Shown: positions 1 through 5,001 of the stretch, one piece after another
Position numbering within the stretch: the stretch's first letter is position 1
Layout: every line of letters begins with the position of its first letter
DNA from: Vicinamibacteria bacterium
Lineage (GTDB): Bacteria; Acidobacteriota; Vicinamibacteria; Vicinamibacterales; 2-12-FULL-66-21
Assembly (NCBI GenBank): GCA_025937075.1
Contig: JAICSD010000187.1
Coordinates: forward strand, 1-8,231
Length of the DNA stretch: 8,231 nt
Reading direction: 5' to 3'
The notes under the pieces: model-generated
Told to the model about the DNA's origin: nothing
Seen by the model: only the letters and a program-made list of their open reading frames with translations
Database searches by the model: none
Program-made: the position numbers and the translations under genes

Positions 1-11
1 CTTCGCCGTCC

Positions 12-16
12 GGAGG
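12..16 (+). promoter_or_regulatory. Shine-Dalgarno site of the MEDS protein gene
   Basis: GGAGG lies four bases before the ATG at 21. It is a strong match to the anti-Shine-Dalgarno core, although the spacing is on the short side. It supports 21 as the true start and is the only clear ribosome binding site in this window; the other genes have weak or no such motif. Confidence 0.6.
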
Positions 17-20
17 CGCC

Positions 21-584
21 ATGTCAGAGACTTCCCTCGTTCGCGCCGGCCACTTCCACGCCGTTCGGTTCTACGAGGACGCGGCCGCCCTCAGCCGCAT
101 CGTGGCGGATTTCCTGCTCGAGGGCATGCGGACCGGCCAACCGGCCCTCGTCATTGCCACGCCCGTGCACCAGCAAGGCATCCTGGTGTGCCTGCGCGAG
201 CGATCCTTCGATCCATGGGCGGCGATGGCGTGCGGCGATCTCGTGCTCGCCGAGGCGTCGGAAATGCTGGCCTCCTTCATGGTCGACGGCATGCCGAACG
301 CGGATCGCTTCAATGAGGTCATGACGGCGCTCCTCGCCCGCATGTCCAACGGACGCCTCGTCCGCGCGTATGGCGAAATGGTCGACGTCCTCTGGCAGGC
401 GGGGATGCACGCCGCGGCGATACGCCTGGAGATGCTGTGGAATCAGCTCGCGAACAGCGCCGAGTTCTCGCTGCTGTGCGGGTATTCGATGGGGCACTTC
501 TACAAGGATGCCGCCTACGGCGAGATCTGCGCGCACCACACGCACGCGATTTCCGCCGAAGGGCAGGCGGGCCCGCTCCATTGA
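21..584 (+). CDS. MEDS-domain (DcmR-type sensory domain) protein
   Basis: This 187-residue cytoplasmic protein consists almost entirely of one MEDS domain (methanogen/methylotroph DcmR sensory domain, a RecA-like fold). Family hallmarks are visible in order: HAVRFYED at residues 13-20, IATPVH at 45-50, the GDLVLAEASEML segment at 72-83, RAYGEMVDVLW at 115-125, RLEMLWNQL at 135-143, FSLLCGY at 149-155 and a His-rich ICAHHTH near 169-175. The family is known as a sensory input, often fused to histidine kinases or DNA-binding domains and suggested to recognise small organic ligands. Here there is no kinase, receiver or HTH domain, so it would have to act on a partner protein. A GGAGG sits just upstream of the ATG. 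The stop is 10 bases before the likely start of the exported beta-propeller gene, implying a shared transcript. There are no membrane segments or signal peptide. The domain call is confident; the ligand and partner are unknown. Confidence 0.85.
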   Translation: MSETSLVRAGHFHAVRFYEDAAALSRIVADFLLEGMRTGQPALVIATPVHQQGILVCLRERSFDPWAAMACGDLVLAEASEMLASFMVDGMPNADRFNEVMTALLARMSNGRLVRAYGEMVDVLWQAGMHAAAIRLEMLWNQLANSAEFSLLCGYSMGHFYKDAAYGEICAHHTHAISAEGQAGPLH

Positions 585-594
585 TATGGATGAC

Positions 595-1611
595 ATGAGA
601 TCTTTCGCTCTTCTTACGCTGGCGGCAATCACCTTCGGTGTGTGCGCGTTCGCCCAGTCGAGCGCGCCGTCCTCATCCGGCGCGCTTCTCGTCCTCGCCA
701 AGACGGATTTGACGATGTCGATTGTCGATCCGGCGTCGCTGAAGATAATGGGCAAGGTTCCGTCCGGTCCCGATCCGCACGAAGTGATCGCGTCCGCGGA
801 CGGAAAGACGGCGTACATCTCCAATTACGGCGGCGGCGCGTTCAACACGATCACCGTCGTCGATCTCGCGGCACACAAGGCGCTGACGCCGATCGATCTC
901 GGTGCGCTGCGCGGCCCGCACGGGCTCGACTTCGTCGCTGGGAAGCTGTGGTTCACGGCTGAAGGCGCGAAAGTGGCAGGCAGTTACGATCCCGCATCGA
1001 AGGCCGTCGACTTCGTTGTCGGCACCGGTCAGAACCGCACGCACATGATCTACGTCACGAAGGACGCCAATCGTCTCGTGACGTCGAACGTCAGCTCGGC
1101 GACGATATCGGTCATCGAGAAGACGGGGCAGACGGGAGGGCGCGGTGGTCCGCCGCGCTCGGATTGGAGTCAGACGGTGATTCCCGTCGGCGGCGGAGCC
1201 GAGGGGTTCGACATCTCGCCTGACGGCAAGACGATCTGGGTGGCCAACGCGCAGGACGGCACGATTTCCGTCATTGATTTCGCCGCGAAGAAGGTCACCG
1301 ATACGATTGCCGCGAACGTGGGCGGCGCGAATCGTCTGAAGTTCACGCCGGATGGCAGCCGCGTGTTCGTCTCGACGCTGCGGGGTGCCGACGTCGTCGT
1401 GTTCGATGCGGCGTCGCATCGCGAACAGAAGCGGATCCGGACCGGCCGCGGCGCGGCGGGGATCCAGATGCAGCCGGACGGTTCGCGCGTGTACGTGTCG
1501 TGCACGCCTGACGACTACGTCGCCGTCATCGATTTGGCGAAACTGGAAATCACGGGCCGGATCGACGCCGGCAAACAGCCCGACGGTCTCGCCTGGGCGT
1601 CGCATCCTTGA
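595..1611 (+). CDS. Exported YVTN/YncE-like beta-propeller protein
   Basis: This 338-residue protein is predicted to be secreted to the periplasm or beyond. Residues 1-20 form a Sec signal peptide: Met-Arg, a hydrophobic core, then a cleavage site after AFA at 18-20. A Cys at 17 is not in a proper lipobox. The mature part is built of repeated propeller blades, each with a PDG-x-x-(V/I)-(Y/F/W)-V-(S/A) turn and a following S/T-V-I-D strand: SADGKTAYISNY at 68-79, SPDGKTIWVAN at 208-218, TPDGSRVFVS at 251-260 and QPDGSRVYVS at 293-302. These are typical of the YVTN (lactonase-like/YncE) family, usually with seven blades in about 300-350 residues. A Gly/Pro-rich insert at about 178-190 interrupts the middle. 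No catalytic residues are recognisable; such proteins usually bind ligands or partners. Start choice: ATG at 586 would add the residues MDD, but 595 gives a basic signal-peptide N-terminus and a weak GGA upstream. It is probably co-transcribed with the MEDS gene. Confidence 0.85.
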   Translation: MRSFALLTLAAITFGVCAFAQSSAPSSSGALLVLAKTDLTMSIVDPASLKIMGKVPSGPDPHEVIASADGKTAYISNYGGGAFNTITVVDLAAHKALTPIDLGALRGPHGLDFVAGKLWFTAEGAKVAGSYDPASKAVDFVVGTGQNRTHMIYVTKDANRLVTSNVSSATISVIEKTGQTGGRGGPPRSDWSQTVIPVGGGAEGFDISPDGKTIWVANAQDGTISVIDFAAKKVTDTIAANVGGANRLKFTPDGSRVFVSTLRGADVVVFDAASHREQKRIRTGRGAAGIQMQPDGSRVYVSCTPDDYVAVIDLAKLEITGRIDAGKQPDGLAWASHP

Positions 1612-1639
1612 TCGGATTGACGCCATCGCGCCACAGCCA

Positions 1640-1748
1640 TGGCGGAAATGCAGTCCGCCACGGACGTCGCCTTCCGCCTGAAGGCGGAAGCCACGGGTCG
1701 CCCGCTCGTTATCTGTGGCTTCCGGCTTTAGCCTGAAGTAACGACCCG
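1640..1748. repeat. REP-like intergenic element with nested inverted repeats
   Basis: The 177-base gap between the beta-propeller and kinase genes is dominated by inverted repeats. Hairpin 1: TGGCGGA (1640-1646), a 7-base loop, TCCGCCA (1654-1660). Hairpin 2: CTTCCGCC (1671-1678), loop TGAA, GGCGGAAG (1683-1690), perfect. Hairpin 3: CTTCCGGC (1719-1726), loop TTTA, GCCTGAAG (1731-1738), with one mismatch. Longer pairings compete with these: CGGAAGCCAC (1685-1694) with GTGGCTTCCG (1715-1724), and CGGGTCG (1694-1700) with CGACCCG (1742-1748). The minus strand would read as FRLKPEAT- and GFRLQAE-like peptides, strings I recognise from spurious ORFs over interspersed repeats in Acidobacteriota. 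The copy number in this genome cannot be seen from one window. Hairpin 1 or 2 might also end transcription from the upstream operon, but neither is followed by a T-run. Confidence 0.7.
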
Positions 1749-1788
1749 CTGGCACGCGTTTGGTAACACCCTGACGCGTCCGCACACA

Positions 1789-2862
1789 ATGACCGGCCGT
1801 CGTCACGATTCGCGCGTGGCGCGCTTTGGGGTGGCGCTCCTGCTGACGGGCGGGTGTGCGGCCCTGTGGGCGCTGCTCGCGCCTCAGGTGGAGTTCGAAG
1901 CCACGCTCCTGCTCTTCGTGCTGCCGGTGTTCGTGTCGACGTGGTACGGCGGCGCCGGACCGGGCGCGCTCTCGGCCGTCCTCTCGCTCGTCTCGGCGTT
2001 CCTCCTCATGCCCATCGAGACGTCCGCGAGCGGTGTGCGCGGCGATCGGCTGGACCTCCTGCTCTTTGCAACGGAGGCATCGTTGATCGTCGTCCTCACG
2101 AGTGCGCTGCAGCGGGCGCGCGATGCCGCCGAGCGCGCGAGCCGCGCGAAGGACAAGCTCGTCGCGATCGTGTCGCACGAGCTGAGGACGCCCCTGAACG
2201 TGATCAGCGGATCGGTGAGCCTGCTCCGGCCGCGCCAGCAGGATACGGAACGCATCGAACGCGGGCTCCGCCGGATCGAGCGCGCCGCACGGATTCAGGC
2301 GCGCATCATCGAGGATCTGCTCGATGTCTCCCGCGCCGCCTCGGGCAAGCTGGCGCTCGAGCGCCAGAAGATCTCGCTCGCACCCGTGCTGCAGTCCGCG
2401 GTGGACGACGTGCGGGCGCTTGCGGATGCGAAGCACGTTCAGCTTGGCACGGACATCGACATCGCCGCCGTCGTCGACGCGGATCCCATCAGGCTCGGGC
2501 AGGTGTTCTCCAATCTGCTGGGCAACGCGGTGAAGTTCACGCCGGATGGCGGGCGCGTGGACGTGAACGCGGGCGTCCACGGCGCGTACGTGCGCGTCAG
2601 CGTGAGCGACACCGGTCCTGGAATTCCCTCGTCGGCGCTCCCGTTCGTGTTCGAGCCGTTCCAGCAGGTCGACGACTCACGTGACGCGCGCGCGGGCGGC
2701 CTCGGTTTGGGCCTTGCGGTCGCCAAGCAGGTCGTGGAGCTCCACGGCGGACGCATCTCGGTCAAGAGCCGCGGAAGGAACAGGGGTACGAGCTTCGTCG
2801 TCGATCTGCACGTCGCGCCGCCCGTGGTCACTGGCCCGCGCGCGGCCGCGCAGGTCCATTGA
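1789..2862 (+). CDS. Membrane sensor histidine kinase with DUF4118 (KdpD-like) region
   Basis: This 357-residue inner-membrane histidine kinase starts with four hydrophobic helices (about residues 12-31, 38-51, 58-75 and 88-106), arranged like the DUF4118 transmembrane domain of KdpD, with only short loops and no sizeable periplasmic sensor. A short coiled linker (about 107-122) leads to the HisKA dimerisation domain with [11 protein letters not shown] at 129-139; His130 is the predicted phosphoacceptor. The HATPase_c domain is complete: N box [12 protein letters not shown] at 241-252 (Asn246), G1 box DTGPGIP at 274-280, F box FVFEPFQQ at 286-293 and G2 box GGLGLGLA at 303-310. It should therefore autophosphorylate and hand phosphate to a response regulator, but none is encoded in this window. 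It lacks the N-terminal KdpD and Usp domains, so it is not KdpD itself. No clear ribosome binding site precedes the ATG. The 3' end overlaps the convergent dehydratase gene. The stimulus is unknown. Confidence 0.9.
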   Translation: MTGRRHDSRVARFGVALLLTGGCAALWALLAPQVEFEATLLLFVLPVFVSTWYGGAGPGALSAVLSLVSAFLLMPIETSASGVRGDRLDLLLFATEASLIVVLTSALQRARDAAERASRAKDKLVAIVSHELRTPLNVISGSVSLLRPRQQDTERIERGLRRIERAARIQARIIEDLLDVSRAASGKLALERQKISLAPVLQSAVDDVRALADAKHVQLGTDIDIAAVVDADPIRLGQVFSNLLGNAVKFTPDGGRVDVNAGVHGAYVRVSVSDTGPGIPSSALPFVFEPFQQVDDSRDARAGGLGLGLAVAKQVVELHGGRISVKSRGRNRGTSFVVDLHVAPPVVTGPRAAAQVH

Positions 2863-4861
2863 TCGGCTGCTCGTCTTCTCTCAGGGCTTCTCGTCCCGCA
2901 GCAATGACGCGCAGGATCGATTCCGCATCGAAGACGCAGCCGCCCCACGTTCCGCCGCTGACGTCCTGAAGCGCAGCCCAGATCCGCGTGTCCGCCGGAA
3001 GCGCAGGATCCGGCGCCAGATCATCCCGCATGGGCCGCGCGGCAAGAATCGCCGCCCCTTCGTCGGGCGCGACGACAAGGTCTCGATTGTCCGCGTCGTC
3101 CGCGTTCGTCCGCGGCCCCGCGAAGTTCACCGAGCCGTCGAGCGTGCGGCGATCGATGACGATCTCGATCAGGTCGCCATCGCGCAGTTTTCCGATCGGG
3201 CCGCCAGCGAGCGCTTCCGGCGTGACGTGTCCGATGCACGCGCCGGTCGACACGCCGCTGAATCGCGCGTCCGTGACGACGGCGACGTGTTTTCCGAAGG
3301 GAAGAAATTTCAGCGCGCCTGTGAGTTGATACGTCTCCTCCATGCCGGATCCCATCGGGCCGCGTCCGATGAGGACGAGCACGTCGCCCGCCTTGATCCG
3401 GTTCTCCTTGATCGCTGCGATGGCCGCGCGCTCGGTCGAGAACACCCGCGCCGGTCCGGTCATGCGGTACACACCGTCCGCGTCGATGACCGATGGATCG
3501 ATGGTCGTGCTCTTGATGACGGATCCCTGGGGCGCGAGATTTCCGTGGGGAAAGCAGATCGTCGACGTCACGCCGCGGCTGCGCGCGGTGTCGGGCGAAA
3601 AGATCACGTCGCCTGGATCGACGCGGTAGCGGTCCTGCAGGATGCCGCGCACCCGATGACGGCGTCGCGAATCCGCCCAGGCGTCCAGTTGCTCGTCGAG
3701 CGTGCAGCCGTGTGCGGTTGTGACGCTCGTGTCGAGAAGACCAGCGCTGCGCAGGTGCAGCATCACCTCGGCGACGCCGCCCGCGAGGAACACTTCGACC
3801 GTCGGATGGTTCTTCGGTCCGTTGGGCAGCGCGTCCACGAGGCGCGGGACCTGGCGGTTCACCTCGGCCCAGTCGCGCGCCGTTGGCCGCCGGCGCCCCG
3901 CGGCATGCGCAATCGCGGGAAGGTGCATCAGGAGATTCGTGGATCCGCCGAACGCCGCGTGCGTGATCATCGCGTTCCGGACCGCTGCGTCGGTGATGAC
4001 GTCACGGACCGCAAGACCTCGAGCCTCGAGGGCCATCAGTGCGCGTGCCGAGCGCCGCGCCATGTCGAGCCAGACCGGTTGTCCGGAGGGTGCGAGCGCG
4101 GCGTGGCCGAGCGACAGTCCCAGCGCTTCGCCGACGACCTGCGCGGTTGCCGCGGTGCCGAGGAACTGGCATCCGCCGCCGGGCGACGCGCAGGCGTGAC
4201 AGCCGACGTCGGCCGCGTAGTCGAGCGTGATTTCGCCGTGCGCGAACCGCGCGCCGATCGTCTGCACGCGTCCCGCGTCTTCGCCGTGTTCCGGGGGAAG
4301 CGTCACGCCGCCGGGGACGAGGATGCATGGCAGATCGACGCTCCCGGCGAGGGCCATCATCATCGCGGGCAGTCCCTTGTCGCACGTCGCCACGCCGAGG
4401 ACGCCGCGTCGTGTCGGCAGCGATCGAATCAGCCGTCGAAACACCGTCGCGGCGTCGTTGCGATACGGCAGGCTGTCGAACATCGCCGTCGTCCCCTGCG
4501 AGCGCCCGTCGCAGGGATCGGTGCACGCGGCTGCGAACGGAATCGCGCCGGCTTCCTTGAACACGTGCGCGGCGGCTTCGACGAGCAGTCCCACTTCCCA
4601 GTGCCCGGTGTGGTACCCGAGCGCAATCGGCGTCCCGTCGGGCGCCCTGATGCCGCCATGGGTGGAGAGCATCAGGAACTCCTTGCCACCTAGTGCGGAG
4701 GGCATCCACCCCATTCCTGCGTTCTGACTCCATCCGAAGAGGTCGCCCGATGGCAGCGCGCGCAGCATCTCTGCAGTAAAGGGCAGAGCACCCGGGGGGC
4801 CCGCGGCGCGTGCCGTTACGTCGATCTCTGAGTCGTCGGAATCGAATGGGTTGGCAGTCAT
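2828..4861 (-). CDS. YjhG/YagF-family dehydratase, probable D-xylonate dehydratase
   Basis: This 677-residue cytoplasmic enzyme of the IlvD/Edd iron-sulfur dehydratase superfamily aligns by eye along nearly its whole length with E. coli YjhG/YagF, which convert D-xylonate to 2-dehydro-3-deoxy-D-xylonate plus water. Matching stretches include [16 protein letters not shown] (37-52), [20 protein letters not shown] (115-134), [12 protein letters not shown] (160-171), [10 protein letters not shown] (228-237), [11 protein letters not shown] (301-311) and [16 protein letters not shown] (531-546). Cys117, Cys160 and Cys231 occupy the positions expected to hold the Fe-S cluster, and DK at 161-162 is the usual metal/substrate motif. 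The family is normally about 650 residues; the surplus here is an unrelated-looking C-terminal tail from about residue 656, part of which overlaps the kinase gene. The ATG at 4861 has no evident Shine-Dalgarno. No xylose dehydrogenase, xylonolactonase, downstream dehydratase or sugar-acid transporter is nearby, so the substrate assignment rests on family alone; another aldonic acid is possible. Confidence 0.9.
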   Translation of the reverse strand: MTANPFDSDDSEIDVTARAAGPPGALPFTAEMLRALPSGDLFGWSQNAGMGWMPSALGGKEFLMLSTHGGIRAPDGTPIALGYHTGHWEVGLLVEAAAHVFKEAGAIPFAAACTDPCDGRSQGTTAMFDSLPYRNDAATVFRRLIRSLPTRRGVLGVATCDKGLPAMMMALAGSVDLPCILVPGGVTLPPEHGEDAGRVQTIGARFAHGEITLDYAADVGCHACASPGGGCQFLGTAATAQVVGEALGLSLGHAALAPSGQPVWLDMARRSARALMALEARGLAVRDVITDAAVRNAMITHAAFGGSTNLLMHLPAIAHAAGRRRPTARDWAEVNRQVPRLVDALPNGPKNHPTVEVFLAGGVAEVMLHLRSAGLLDTSVTTAHGCTLDEQLDAWADSRRRHRVRGILQDRYRVDPGDVIFSPDTARSRGVTSTICFPHGNLAPQGSVIKSTTIDPSVIDADGVYRMTGPARVFSTERAAIAAIKENRIKAGDVLVLIGRGPMGSGMEETYQLTGALKFLPFGKHVAVVTDARFSGVSTGACIGHVTPEALAGGPIGKLRDGDLIEIVIDRRTLDGSVNFAGPRTNADDADNRDLVVAPDEGAAILAARPMRDDLAPDPALPADTRIWAALQDVSGGTWGGCVFDAESILRVIAAGREALREDEQPINGPARPRAGQ

Positions 4862-4892
4862 CGTCGGGGCTCGGGATTCGGGAACCGAATTC

Positions 4893-4975
4893 GGGATTCG
4901 AGGATCAGGGATTCGGATCAGGGATTCGTGATCAGGGATTCGTGATCAGGGATTCGGGATTAGGGATCCGGATCA
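4893..4975. repeat. Imperfect 13-15 bp tandem repeats in the divergent intergenic region
   Basis: Six consecutive units are seen: GGGATTCGAGGATCA (4893-4907), GGGATTCGGATCA (4908-4920), GGGATTCGTGATCA (4921-4934), the same 14-mer again (4935-4948), GGGATTCGGGATTA (4949-4962) and GGGATCCGGATCA (4963-4975). A more degraded copy, GGGATTCGGGAACCGAATTC, precedes them at 4873-4892. The array occupies most of the 140 bases between the dehydratase (minus) and PBP1A (plus) genes. The unit carries GATC, so GATC sites recur at 4903, 4916, 4930, 4944, 4965 and 4971. The array could be a slippage-prone filler, a binding array or part of a dispersed repeat family; nothing in the window decides between these. 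Confidence 0.85.
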
Positions 4976-4980
4976 TATCT

Positions 4981-4989
4981 TGCGATAAT
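4981..4989 (+). promoter_or_regulatory. Possible extended -10 promoter of the PBP1A gene
   Basis: TGCGATAAT fits an extended -10 element (TG-N followed by GATAAT, one mismatch from TATAAT). It lies just past the tandem repeats, at a locally AT-rich point in a GC-rich sequence. The hexamer 17 bases upstream (TAGGGA) is not a recognisable -35. If it is used, transcription would begin about 5-7 bases before the ATG at 5002, giving an almost leaderless mRNA, which fits the lack of a ribosome binding site there. This is inference from motif only. Confidence 0.35.
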
Positions 4990-5001
4990 CCCCCGAACGA
5001 C

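Noticed and set aside
370..594. Upstream extension of the beta-propeller frame to 370
   Set aside because: It would overlap the MEDS gene by over 200 bases, reads as Arg/Ser/Pro-rich out-of-frame sequence, and would bury the signal peptide internally.
1640..1690. Rho-independent terminator after the beta-propeller gene
   Set aside because: The stems are clear, but neither is followed by a T-run; better explained as part of the repeat element.
673..2580. 635-codon minus-strand open frame across the propeller, the repeat element and the kinase
   Set aside because: It runs through two well-supported plus-strand genes and the hairpin element, is Arg/His/Asp-rich, and shows no domain. The recognisable FRLKPEAT string in it comes from the repeat, not from a protein family.
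2681..4693. 670-codon plus-strand open frame antisense to the dehydratase
   Set aside because: It is very Arg/Ala/Asp-rich with no recognisable domain, and covers a minus-strand gene with clear homology and catalytic cysteines. Long antisense frames are expected in GC-rich genes.
4893..4975. CRISPR array
   Set aside because: The units are directly adjacent, with no spacers, and only 13-15 bases long; there are no cas genes.
4972..5000. Minus-strand promoter for the dehydratase (TATGAT on the minus strand at 4977-4972)
   Set aside because: The -10 match is good, but the hexamer at -35 spacing (TCGTTC) is poor and the leader would run through the whole repeat array; too weak to list as a feature.
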